This document shows positions 8,344-16,152 of a stretch of DNA of 39,035 nt, piece after piece. Location: positions 1-39,035 of the forward strand of contig JAQYWN010000003.1 of assembly GCA_029379265.1 (NCBI GenBank), in the 5' to 3' direction. The number at the start of each line of letters is the position of its first letter. The first letter of the stretch is position 1. The position numbers and the translations under genes were made by a program. The stretch is from Rhizonema sp. NSF051 (GTDB taxonomy: Bacteria; Cyanobacteriota; Cyanobacteriia; Cyanobacteriales; Nostocaceae). Below the pieces are notes generated by a model, which did not search any database, was not told where the DNA came from, and saw only the letters and a program-made list of their open reading frames with translations.

Positions 8344-10659
8344 TCAAGTATTGCCAATTGAAAAACCCCGATTTTTTGGTTTGAAAGTCCCTAACTGCAC
8401 TTTAAAATTGACGTGAAGGCGAGTTTCACCGGTTCTCACTTCCAAAGTCCAATTACCGGGATGCAGTTGCCAAAATAAAGAATGAGACGACTGTGTAGCT
8501 AATTTCTCACCATTCAGCCACCACTCTACAGGCTGTGATGTCCCTGCTAACTTAAACTCCAGTCTTTGGTTCGCTTCTCCACCTGGATAGAGTAAGAAGA
8601 GATCGCGATTGTGTGGAGATAAAATCTTGATGCCAGTACTAAAATGAGATGGCGCAGCTAATGACTCATCATTCTTCTGTAAATGTTCGTATTTTTTTAG
8701 ATCTTTTTGATAAAAATATTCTTCTACTACCGAAGAACAATCTGGTGAAGGTGGCAATCCTGATGTTGCACAAATTGGGAGTTTTTGCATACCTTCTGGA
8801 GGTGAAAAACCAACTGGTTCTTGGTGTTCGTGCAGGTGTAACATAATTCTATTCCACAGAGGCGCGGCTCCTGTAACACCAGAAACTTGTCGCATCGGAG
8901 TGCCATCGAAATTACCTACCCAGGTAGCGACAGTATAATCAGTTGTAAAACCCACTGTCCAAGTATCTCGGAAATGAGAGGAAGTGCCAGTTTTAACAGC
9001 ACTGGGAAATGGCAAATTCAGGACTGAGTCTACACCAAATGCGGTAGCACGCGCATGGCGATCGCTCAACATATCGGTGATTAATTCCCATGTCGTAGGA
9101 AGTTGTAGAGACGCGCTATGGTATGCCTCCACAGGTGTAGGGAGTGGAGAGTGGGGAAATGTAGTTAGTAGGGGAGTCGCTTCTGCCAGTCTGGCTATAT
9201 AAAGATAAGCTCTAGCTAGTTCCCACAAACTAACTTCACCACTACCCAAAGTTAATCCCAAACCATAATATTGAGCGGGATGTGTGAGGTGTTCAAATCC
9301 CAAATCGTGGAGACGATCCAAAAAATTCTGCACGCCTACCTTTTCTAACACCCTGACTGCAGGAACATTCAGGGAATTTGCCAAAGCCACCCGCACCCGT
9401 ACTGGTCCCAGAAAGCTTTGATTGTAATCTGTAGGACTGTAAAGTTTTGCTCCGGGAATGGCGTAGTGAGCAGGTACATCTGCTAATATACTATTGGGGA
9501 ATATAATATCTTTTTCTAAAGCAAATTCGTAAAGAAAAGGCTTCAAAGTAGATCCAGGTTGACGCAGTGCTTGTACTCCATCATTGCGACCCAGCTTCGC
9601 TTCATCAAAATAATCCGGCGAACCGACATAAGCTAAAACCTCTCCAGAATGGTTGTCGATAACTAACGCCGCAGCGTCATGCACATTATTGGTAGCAAGG
9701 GTGGAAACCACCTGCTGCACCTGTGCTTCGACAAACTGCTGTAAAGAACGGTCTATGGTAGTGCGAATTGAGTTAGAACTCATCTCTCCTCCTCGCTTGC
9801 GGGGAGGGGTTCTTTGCTGACTGGCTAGCCAAAACAAGAAGTGAGGTGCAGCAATAATTCCTTGTTGGCGTGACTGAAACGAAATTTGTTCAGCATATGC
9901 TCGTTCTGCCTCAGCAGAGGTAATATGCTTATCAAATAACATCCGCCTAAGGACGTATTTCTGCCGCTTCTTTAGGCGGGGATAATGCAGATATGGATCA
10001 AAGTAAGTGGGATTGTTGGGCAGAGCAGCGAGCAGGCTGGCTTGGCTAAGATTCAAGTCACTAGCTGATATGGAAAAATAGGTACGAGAGGCAGCTTCCA
10101 CACCGTAAATATTACCTCCCATAGGCAAACGATTGATGTATGCAGAGAAAATTTCATCTTTATTCATCCCAGCTGATAACCGCCAAGACAGCCAAATTTC
10201 TTGAACTTTGCCCAACAAGGTACGTCTGCTAGGATTCAACATCCGCGCTAACTGCATGGTAATTGTGGAAGCACCAGAAACAATTTTTCTTTTGTGAATT
10301 GCTTCTTGAAATGCGCGGGCGATCGCCTTGAGATCCAACGCACCATGTTTGTAAAAAGTCCCATCTTCAGCAGCTAAAATAGCATGGATAAATTGCGGCG
10401 AAACTTGCTTCAGTGGTACAACGGCTGTATGCTCTTGGTCACGAGTAAGTAATGTTCCCAATGGTAAACCGTTGCGGTCTGTAAAGGCGATCGCTTGTTG
10501 TTCTTGTGTAATATCTGCAACGTGTATGGGGGCTAAATAGGGAAGCAGACGCACTGTCACGCACACTAGCAGCAAAGCCAAGATAACTTTGCCACTTCTG
10601 CAATTCCAATGATGCCATTTCTGTTTTATCTGGATAGACCACAGCAAAGCTTGTTTCAT
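8344..10659 (-). CDS. pbpC: Penicillin-binding protein 1C
   Basis: A bifunctional peptidoglycan polymerase of 771 residues, the same size as E. coli PbpC. An N-terminal membrane segment (about 24-44) precedes a GT51 glycosyltransferase domain with AAEDGTFYKHGALD and SGASTITMQLARM. The transpeptidase domain has the SxxK motif in RQPGSTLKPF, the SxN motif in SLNVPAVR, and KTGTSSHFRDTW. The C-terminal part is the beta-rich BiPBP_C domain (LSPHNRDLFLLYPG, WWLNGEK). All catalytic residues appear intact. PbpC is often encoded beside a bacterial alpha-2-macroglobulin, and such a gene is present here at 17.6 kb on the other strand. It is probably involved in repair of damaged wall rather than bulk synthesis; that role is inferred from the family. 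Confidence 0.95.
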   Translation of the reverse strand: MKQALLWSIQIKQKWHHWNCRSGKVILALLLVCVTVRLLPYLAPIHVADITQEQQAIAFTDRNGLPLGTLLTRDQEHTAVVPLKQVSPQFIHAILAAEDGTFYKHGALDLKAIARAFQEAIHKRKIVSGASTITMQLARMLNPSRRTLLGKVQEIWLSWRLSAGMNKDEIFSAYINRLPMGGNIYGVEAASRTYFSISASDLNLSQASLLAALPNNPTYFDPYLHYPRLKKRQKYVLRRMLFDKHITSAEAERAYAEQISFQSRQQGIIAAPHFLFWLASQQRTPPRKRGGEMSSNSIRTTIDRSLQQFVEAQVQQVVSTLATNNVHDAAALVIDNHSGEVLAYVGSPDYFDEAKLGRNDGVQALRQPGSTLKPFLYEFALEKDIIFPNSILADVPAHYAIPGAKLYSPTDYNQSFLGPVRVRVALANSLNVPAVRVLEKVGVQNFLDRLHDLGFEHLTHPAQYYGLGLTLGSGEVSLWELARAYLYIARLAEATPLLTTFPHSPLPTPVEAYHSASLQLPTTWELITDMLSDRHARATAFGVDSVLNLPFPSAVKTGTSSHFRDTWTVGFTTDYTVATWVGNFDGTPMRQVSGVTGAAPLWNRIMLHLHEHQEPVGFSPPEGMQKLPICATSGLPPSPDCSSVVEEYFYQKDLKKYEHLQKNDESLAAPSHFSTGIKILSPHNRDLFLLYPGGEANQRLEFKLAGTSQPVEWWLNGEKLATQSSHSLFWQLHPGNWTLEVRTGETRLHVNFKVQLGTFKPKNRGFSIGNT

Positions 10660-10812
10660 AGAGCGAATACTATATAAAGGTATTATTATTTTGAACTACC
10701 AACAGAAGGAAAAATATAACACGTTGAGTTTATCAACTGAATCAAGCAGGCGATCGCACCACAATCTCTCTATCACGTCGAGAAATAGTTCAAAAACTGT
10801 CCCTTGTCACAG

Positions 10813-11355
10813 TTACGCCTGATGGCCTCCTTCTTCAAATTCAAGTCGAGCAAAGTAGTCAATTAAGAACTGGCGAAACTGTAGTGCTGCTGAAGACAAA
10901 TAGTGTTCTTCCCGCCATGCCACACCAATTATTCGCTGACAAACTGGGTTCGAGATTGACAATTTAACCGGAACTAAGTTATCAATGCAACGCCAAGCAA
11001 GTGCTGGAATAAACCCAACGCCAAGTCCTTTTATACACACTAATCATCTCTGGAAGCAATTGTGCCCCGATTGTATGCAGCATTGCCAATCCAACTTGAC
11101 CCGTTTCTGGTCCTGCTAAGTCATTCATCTCATATTGTGCTTGCTCTAGTTCTCTAAAAATTCGCTCCACCCGGTGCAAGTAAGCACGACCAAACTGGTT
11201 CAGTTGAACTTGTCGTCCTACCCGATCAAATAAAGGAATTCCAAGTTCTGCTTCTATCTGGACAATTGCTCTACTAATAACAGGTTGTGCAACGGAGAGT
11301 TCCTCGGCAGCCCTTCTCATATGTTCGAGTCGGGCAACAAGAGCGAAAGTAGCGA
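10813..11355 (-). pseudogene. LysR-family regulator with internal deletion and lost start
   Basis: The N-terminal helix-turn-helix region (TFALVARLEHMRRAAEEL, VAQPVISRAI, GIPLFDRVGRQVQLNQFG) and the linker up to LLPEMISVYK are in one frame. They are followed directly, in a shifted frame, by the C-terminal part of the effector domain (KGLGVGFIPALAW, RIIGVAWREEHYLS). About 110 residues of the effector domain are missing, with the joint near 11030-11040. Upstream of TFALVARLEHM the sequence diverges from LysR and there is no start codon before an in-frame stop. Both the 5' end and the middle are therefore gone. The gene faced the malic enzyme fragment, the arrangement of mleR next to the malolactic/malic enzyme gene. 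It cannot make a functional regulator. Confidence 0.78.
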
Positions 11356-11805
11356 AGCAAAAGAACGTTTGATTCCGGTTCTCCAGCTGTCAAACAATAA
11401 ACATGGTGTCGAGCTTTTACGCGATTCAGTTTTGAACAAGTCTACCGCCTTTACTCTTGAAGAGCGGGAAAAACTGGGATTAGTAGGGCTGATTCCTGAT
11501 GTCACTGAATCTGAAGATTTGCAGATGCGTCGAGTCATGCAGCAGCTGGGACATAAAAATACCGATCTTGATCGCTACATTTACTTGATTAGTTTGCTCG
11601 ACAACGATGAAACGCTGTTTTATCGTGTGATTATGTCCGATCCCATGCGGTTTTTGCCGATTGTCTATGATCCAACAATCGGGGAAGCATGTCTCAAATT
11701 CGGACATATTTTCCGTCGTCCGCGTGGGATGTATTTATCGATCGCTCACAAAGAGCGTTTATCCGCAGCCATGTCTACCAACCTAAGTACTCAACCCTTG
11801 TTTAG
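11321..11805 (+). pseudogene. NAD-malic/malolactic enzyme, N-terminal remnant with possible C-terminal tail
   Basis: The frame carries the malic enzyme N-terminal domain: GVELLRDSVLNKSTAFTLEE, then LGLVGLIPDV, DRYIYLISLLDNDETLFYRV, FLPIVYDPTIGEACLKF, and IFRRPRGMYLSIAHKERL. Malic and malolactic enzymes oxidatively decarboxylate malate and are about 550 residues long; here homology stops near residue 145 of the frame. The sequence then reads, one frame over, FIRSHVYQPKYSTLV and a stop at 11803-11805, which resembles a malic enzyme C-terminus. This suggests that about 400 internal codons, including the NAD-binding domain, were deleted. The first 12 or so codons are antisense to the LysR remnant, so the original intergenic promoter region has also been lost. 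Confidence 0.75.
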
Positions 11806-12024
11806 GAGCTAGTAATAAGCCGCTACATTTTCCTTAGCTTAAAAATAGATAGCGGCGATGTTTCTTGACTCTCCGCTACGCGTCCTTAGAAATTGTAGAG
11901 TAGAGCCAGGTTGTTGTAACTGGAGGCGACAGTGTATTTCCCTCGCCCTGTATGGTTTTGAGGCTTATTTGTTCATCAAAAATGTTTAAGTCTTAAGTCC
12001 CACAAAGCAATTGAAGTTGATCGC

Positions 12025-12399
12025 TCAGGGTAAAATTCTGCGAACCGAATCTAATAACCCCGACATATCTAACACTCGTTGTGACCAAGCTTCTGCCTGA
12101 TTAGCTATTTCCGCACGCTTTTTCTCATCTATCCAAATATTATCCAATATTAATTCCCATCGAGCTAATTGAACTTGGATATTAACTAGTTCCTCAGCTT
12201 GTTCTGGTTCTATTTCTGCTGCTGTCCACTCGATAAACCATTGAGTTTCGTTCAGTAACGATTTAACTGCTTCTTTATAAGCAGTATTACAAAATGAGCG
12301 TACACGAGCTAAATTGGAAGCTGTATGTCCTAAACGATGTGGAATATCATCACTTTGGAAACGTGCTTGTTTTTCATTTAAATTCAATATTATATCCAC
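12025..12399 (-). CDS. Hypothetical helical protein, second gene of DUF5674 pair
   Basis: A 124-residue, predicted all-helical, acidic protein that I do not recognise as a named family. It is rich in Trp and Glu in its central part (TQWFIEWTAAEIEPEQAEEL, then ARWELILDNIW) and ends in a probable amphipathic helix (MSGLLDSVRRILP). No signal peptide or membrane segment is seen. Its start lies 26 bp inside the end of the preceding DUF5674 gene, so the two are translationally coupled and probably act together. The gene order and overlap are seen; any function is unknown. Confidence 0.6.
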   Translation of the reverse strand: MDIILNLNEKQARFQSDDIPHRLGHTASNLARVRSFCNTAYKEAVKSLLNETQWFIEWTAAEIEPEQAEELVNIQVQLARWELILDNIWIDEKKRAEIANQAEAWSQRVLDMSGLLDSVRRILP

Positions 12400-12724
12400 C
12401 GATTAAGTCCAGGGTAATTTGTTTGACGCGTTCTCGAATGACTATGTTTTGAATTATCATTGAACGATTATTTTGGCTTGGACGAATATTGATAATCGAC
12501 TCGTAAGCAATTGATTGATTAAATGGAGTCCAGTCCGCGCCCCATACATCCCGTTGTCTACTACCATCTTCTAGTAGTGCTGCTTCACAAAGAGCGTGTT
12601 TCTCGCCGCCTCCAGCTAAAATACCCCGTTCGATATCTACTGCTACTTTAATGTAAATTCTCAAAGTTTGCAGCATTTCTTCGACTTGTTCAAGTGTCGC
12701 ACGCTCTTTAATTATAATTACCAA
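12374..12724 (-). CDS. DUF5674-family protein
   Basis: A 116-residue protein beginning VIIIKERATLEQVEEML and continuing IYIKVAVDIERGILAGGGEKHALCEAALLEDGSRQRDVWGADW, the pattern of DUF5674 (V-D-I-E-x-G-I-x-A-x-G-G-E-x-H-A, then a GSRQ-x-x-x-WG motif). The function of the family is unknown. The start must be the TTG at 12724, because an in-frame TAG lies two codons upstream; GAGG lies about 10 bases before it. It is the first gene of a two-gene operon with the overlapping hypothetical protein. Confidence 0.7.
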   Translation of the reverse strand: MVIIIKERATLEQVEEMLQTLRIYIKVAVDIERGILAGGGEKHALCEAALLEDGSRQRDVWGADWTPFNQSIAYESIINIRPSQNNRSMIIQNIVIRERVKQITLDLIGGYNIEFK

Positions 12725-12976
12725 TTCCTAACCTCGTTTTTTATACTTGCTTATTTTTTTGCTGTTATGAAACAGCACTTTTTTTTAGGCTCGGCAGATC
12801 GCAACGCACTCGCGTATTCTTAAAGGTGAACCACCCTACACATGAATGCGGGGGTAGTTCAGTAAATAATAAGTTTAGCGATGCGACGTTCGGTAGATTC
12901 GGGGCGTAAGCCACTCTCAGAGATAGAGGACTAATCTTGAATCAACGAATAGAAAAGGAAAGATGAGAGTGTCTAT
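12725..12976. other. Intergenic stretch, one imperfect hairpin
   Basis: No gene is recognised between the DUF5674 operon and the dinB promoter. An imperfect hairpin (GAACCACCC ... GGGGTAGTTC) lies at 12828-12860, similar in style to ends of small mobile elements, but no transposase is seen. Confidence 0.3.
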
Positions 12977-12990
12977 AGTGCATATGTACT
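12977..12990 (+). promoter_or_regulatory. Probable LexA (SOS) box upstream of dinB
   Basis: AGTGCATATGTACT matches the cyanobacterial LexA-box pattern RGTACNNNDGTWCB at all but one position (G for the first A). It is the core of a longer inverted repeat, TATAGT-8-ACTATA (12974-12993). It sits 37 bp before the dinB start, where a repressor would block initiation. dinB is a classical SOS gene, which supports the call; the consensus is quoted from memory of Anabaena work. Confidence 0.6.
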
Positions 12991-13026
12991 ATAAACTTGA
13001 GACTATGGCATTTTATTCCTCTCTTT

Positions 13027-14106
13027 ATGGGCAACCATACTAGGAAAATCATCCATATTGATATGGATGCCTTCTACGCATCGGTCGAGCAGCGGGATAA
13101 TCTTGATTACCGAGGCAAACCATTGGTAGTGGGTGGACTTCCCAATCAACGCGGTGTGGTAGCTGCTGCTAGTTATGAAGCGAGGAAATTTGGCATTCAC
13201 TCCGCGATGCCTTCACGCATTGCACTTGCCAAATGTCCCGGACTCATCTTCGTCAAACCCAGATTTGAAGTCTACCGAGCAGTTTCAGCCCAAATTCATG
13301 CTATTTTTGAACGCTATACTAATTTGATGGAACCAGTCGCCCTGGACGAAGCTTACTTGGATGTGACTGAGAATAAGCAAAATATCCCTTATGCTTCCAC
13401 CGTTGCCAGATACATTAGAGAAGCAATTTTAGAGGAAACACAGCTTACCGCCTCTGCAGGCGTCTCTATCAATAAGTTCTTGGCAAAAATGGCATCCGGT
13501 AAAAACAAACCCAATGGACTAACAGTGATTCTGCCGGAAGATGCCCAAGTCTTTGTAGAACAATTACCAATTGAGAAGTTTCATGGTATTGGGGAGGTGA
13601 CCGCAGCTAAGATGCATGAGTTGGGAATTCGTACTGGTGCGGATTTGAAAGAGCGATCGCTCATTGAATTAACACAATATTTCGGTAAGGTGGGGCAGTA
13701 TTATTACAAAATTGCCAGGGCACAGGATGACCGTGTAGTAGAACCTAACCGCATCCGCAAATCGATTGGTGCGGAAACTTCGTTTGCTATTGATTTGAGC
13801 GATCGCTCTTCTATGTTATTGGAACTTGAACAAATTGCTCAAATTGTGCAGCAACGTTTAGAACAGCACCAAACGGGAGGACGCACTATAACAGTGAAAG
13901 TGAAGTTTTCGGATTACCAGCTTCTTACACGTAGCAAGACCTCACTTACTCCAATTAATGAATTGAATGAAATCATTATCATAGCAAGGACACTGTTTGA
14001 AGCGATTGAACTGGGCGAGCGTGGTGTTCGGTTGTTGGGAATTTCGTTATCTAATCTTGATAATGTTAAGTCAGCCCAACTGATTCAATTATCCTTATTT
14101 GAATGA
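13027..14106 (+). CDS. dinB: DNA polymerase IV (Y-family translesion polymerase)
   Basis: DinB copies past damaged template bases at low fidelity. Catalytic carboxylates are in IIHIDMDAFYASVEQRD and VALDEAYLDVT, and the palm/fingers signature ASAGVSINKFLAKMASGKNKPNGL is intact. The helix-hairpin-helix region (HGIGEVTAAKMHELGI) and the little-finger domain follow. The last residues, QLSLF, fit the beta-clamp binding motif. The track starts at a TTG (12997), but the ATG at 13027 gives MGNHTRKIIHIDMDAF, the normal N-terminus, and 359 residues, the usual length. A LexA-type box just upstream suggests SOS control. The gene stands alone. Confidence 0.93.
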   Translation: MGNHTRKIIHIDMDAFYASVEQRDNLDYRGKPLVVGGLPNQRGVVAAASYEARKFGIHSAMPSRIALAKCPGLIFVKPRFEVYRAVSAQIHAIFERYTNLMEPVALDEAYLDVTENKQNIPYASTVARYIREAILEETQLTASAGVSINKFLAKMASGKNKPNGLTVILPEDAQVFVEQLPIEKFHGIGEVTAAKMHELGIRTGADLKERSLIELTQYFGKVGQYYYKIARAQDDRVVEPNRIRKSIGAETSFAIDLSDRSSMLLELEQIAQIVQQRLEQHQTGGRTITVKVKFSDYQLLTRSKTSLTPINELNEIIIIARTLFEAIELGERGVRLLGISLSNLDNVKSAQLIQLSLFE

Positions 14107-14204
14107 ATAATGAAGTCAAAATCGAGAGAGTGACGAAATGTCAGTTGAAGACGAGCTTCAAATAAAGTCAGGAACAAAGACATCTTACTGTTTACAATGA
14201 ATAT

Positions 14205-14813
14205 ATGAAACTACAGACAATTGTAATCATTGTTGGACTTATAGCGATTCCTATCATCGGATTTGGAGCTTATAGTGCTATGTCTGCCCCACTACCCATT
14301 GGCTTTCCACCACCTACTGCTGCTGGCAAGATCGAAATTAAGCATTACCCAGATTATCGTTCTGGTACCTATACTTATATTGGACCACTTAGTCAGGCGG
14401 CAAACGCTGCTTTTGAACCCTTATACCGTCATATCAGCTCAAATAATATTCCGATGACGGCACCAGTAGAAACCCGTTATCCCATTATCACCTTACAGTC
14501 CGGACAAAGCGGTAAAGGTGATGAGGTTGGTCAAGCTGAAATATCCTTCTTGTACCGTGACAAAGACGTCCATCCACAAAATGTAGCTCAGGGCATTCAA
14601 GTAGAAGATCATCCAGCAATGACGGTGGTGAGTATTGGTCTTCAAGGTGCTTACACTTTCACAAGCTATCAACAGAACCTAGAGCGCCTACGTGAATGGC
14701 TCAGACAACATCCTAACTATACAGTTTCTGGTCCACCACGTCGTTTTTTCTACGATTCGCCGTTTACGCCAGATGTGCTCAAGTGTAGTGAAGTCCAAAT
14801 TCCAATCAAGTGA
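14205..14813 (+). CDS. SOUL-family haem-binding protein, membrane anchored
   Basis: A 202-residue member of the SOUL/HBP family, which binds haem or porphyrin in animals and plants; its bacterial role is not defined. An N-terminal hydrophobic segment (about 5-25, IVIIVGLIAIPIIGFGAYSA) would anchor or export it. The domain shows IEIKHYPDYRSGTYTY, AFEPLYRHIS, NIPMTAPVETRYP, and the C-terminal YTVSGPPRRFFYDSPFTP, which are family hallmarks. Length is typical. No strong Shine-Dalgarno is visible. Its nearest downstream neighbour is an hsp20 remnant, with which it shares no obvious function. Confidence 0.87.
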   Translation: MKLQTIVIIVGLIAIPIIGFGAYSAMSAPLPIGFPPPTAAGKIEIKHYPDYRSGTYTYIGPLSQAANAAFEPLYRHISSNNIPMTAPVETRYPIITLQSGQSGKGDEVGQAEISFLYRDKDVHPQNVAQGIQVEDHPAMTVVSIGLQGAYTFTSYQQNLERLREWLRQHPNYTVSGPPRRFFYDSPFTPDVLKCSEVQIPIK

Positions 14814-14909
14814 ATCTACCCTCCCTGACAATATATAGGGTTTACCGTATCAAAATATAGCAAGTTTCCACACCAAAAAAACAGTTACTTTTTTGGTCTA
14901 TCTGCTCGG

Positions 14910-15029
14910 ATTGAAAATACCAAGGTTACAGCAGAATACAAAGACGGCATTTTGAATTTGACACTGCCTAAGACGACTCAAGAAAAGAACAAGGTCGTCA
15001 AAGTTAATTTAGAGCAAGCTTCTGCTTAA
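14910..15029 (+). pseudogene. Hsp20/alpha-crystallin C-terminal remnant
   Basis: Thirty-nine codons (IENTKVTAEYKDGILNLTLP, then KVVKVNL and a short tail) read the end of a class A small heat-shock protein, including the conserved ILNLTLPK core and the KVVKV strand. Upstream, the frame runs into the SOUL 3' region without a start codon or the N-terminal arm. About two thirds of the gene is missing. The stop codon and the following terminator are retained. It is too short for the ORF track. Confidence 0.75.
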
Positions 15030-15055
15030 TTAGTTGTTGGGGGTAGTAAAATGTT

Positions 15056-15088
15056 AGCCTGGTTGCTTTTATGCACCGGGCTTTTTTA
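15056..15088 (+). terminator. Intrinsic terminator after hsp20 remnant
   Basis: AGCCTGGTTGC pairs with GCACCGGGCT around a TTTTAT loop, with one wobble and one bulge, followed directly by TTTTTTA. It is a strong rho-independent terminator shape and presumably the original hsp20 terminator, now serving the SOUL gene. Confidence 0.75.
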
Positions 15089-15318
15089 TTGCCCTGCACA
15101 AGCATACTATGTCAAACTTGATTTTTTAGCTATTTTTGTGACGTTGATTAAGTTCTCAAAGTTCCTAATATTAACTATGACTAATGTCACATAAAGCTCT
15201 TCACAATAGTCATACAGAAGTTAGTTAATTTTTCCCTACCTATTCAGAAATTGGACTTTTAAGATAGTGAGTATCAACAAACTTAGTAAAACACACAATC
15301 TCACTCAAGGAAAGTTGT

Positions 15319-15546
15319 ATGAAAAAGATTATTGCTGGTGCAATCCTTGCTATACCTTTAATGATGACTACTTTAGGAGCTAAGGCTTCGGCATCAGAAG
15401 TTTTTGTAAATAGGAGTGTTCACCCAATTGCATCTAGATCAGAATTTATTGCACGAGCTAGACATCGTGTATTAGTTCCAGGACGCTGGGAGTACAGGAA
15501 TCACCGTCGGGTGTGGGTTAAAGCACACTATGAGTGGAGATTTTAG
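15319..15546 (+). CDS. Small secreted protein with VPGRWEY motif
   Basis: A 75-residue protein with a clear Sec signal peptide (MKKIIAGAILAIPLMMTTLG, probable cleavage after AKASA). The mature part is short and basic. It ends in VPGRWEYRNHRRVWVKAHYE, a WxY/YxW-type aromatic-basic motif seen in small YXWGXW-like exported proteins of unknown role. AAGGAAAG lies 6-13 bases before the ATG, a good ribosome site. Nothing nearby indicates its function; a periplasmic or cell-surface location is inferred. Confidence 0.65.
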   Translation: MKKIIAGAILAIPLMMTTLGAKASASEVFVNRSVHPIASRSEFIARARHRVLVPGRWEYRNHRRVWVKAHYEWRF

Positions 15547-15568
15547 GACTGAGCAAATAATAGACAAA

Positions 15569-15664
15569 AGACATCTCCGGAAATGATGTAAGGGCGATCT
15601 TCGCTACGAAGATCGCCCCTACCAGGGGTTTTAACGAACGCATAATTAATTTTCGGAGATGTCT
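15569..15664. mobile_element. MITE-like element with 16-bp terminal inverted repeats
   Basis: The 96-bp unit begins AGACATCTCCGGAAAT and ends ATTTTCGGAGATGTCT; the ends are inverted repeats with one mismatch. Inside is a perfect 12-bp stem with a 3-base loop (GGGCGATCTTCG-CTA-CGAAGATCGCCC, 15592-15618). It encodes nothing. The shape is that of a non-autonomous miniature transposable element. A partial copy of the left end recurs at 17133. Confidence 0.72.
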
Positions 15665-15745
15665 AAAGTGTTACTGTCAATCGTCAATGCATAAATAGCT
15701 CTTTTGTTTCAAGTAAATATTTTCCTCACATAATCACACCTGAAA

Positions 15746-15776
15746 AATATCCTTTATTCAAAGGGTATTTTTTTTT
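15746..15776 (+). terminator. Intrinsic terminator-like hairpin
   Basis: AATATCCTTT and AAAGGGTATT pair, with one G-T wobble, around ATTC, followed by a run of T. No gene ends immediately before it; it may terminate readthrough from the small secreted protein gene 200 bp upstream. Confidence 0.55.
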
Positions 15777-16128
15777 GAGTTGAGATTCAACAAATACTAT
15801 TGTATGTATACATACTCTGCCAAAAGTCGAGAGTTCTTAGCTTTTAAACGAATGGTTGCAACATTATTAATAAATTGGTAAAGTCATGAACAAGTGTTTT
15901 AAGTCATGAATCTATGGCGAGAAAGATGTCCCTCTCTAGAGAGCCCTATGCGAATAACTGGCAAGATATAGCAAAGGAGGGTGAAAGCGGCGGCAGTGTT
16001 GAAATGCCATATCTGATACAATTTACTTGCAAAAATTCCTAAGTACTCATCATTCTACTTCCGGTCTATCAAACATCCCGATTGATTGAGATGACAACTT
16101 TAAACTTGATATTAGATTAGATTGTACG
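15777..16128. other. Intergenic stretch with one unsupported 42-codon ORF
   Basis: Between the hairpin and the cyclase gene the only open frame is 15914-16042 (+), starting MARKMSLSREPYANNWQDIA. It resembles nothing firmly; a distant similarity to the opening of some HNH endonucleases is too weak to call. The rest is A/T-rich and featureless. Confidence 0.3.
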
Positions 16129-16152
16129 ATGAGAGCGAGTACTTATGAAATT

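Noticed and set aside
11285-11812. The 175-codon ORF as an intact gene
   Set aside because: It is the malic enzyme N-terminal domain only, with its beginning antisense to the LysR remnant and its end out of frame.
15914-16042. 42-codon ORF with faint resemblance to an HNH protein start
   Set aside because: The similarity is too short and lacks the Cys pairs and catalytic His.
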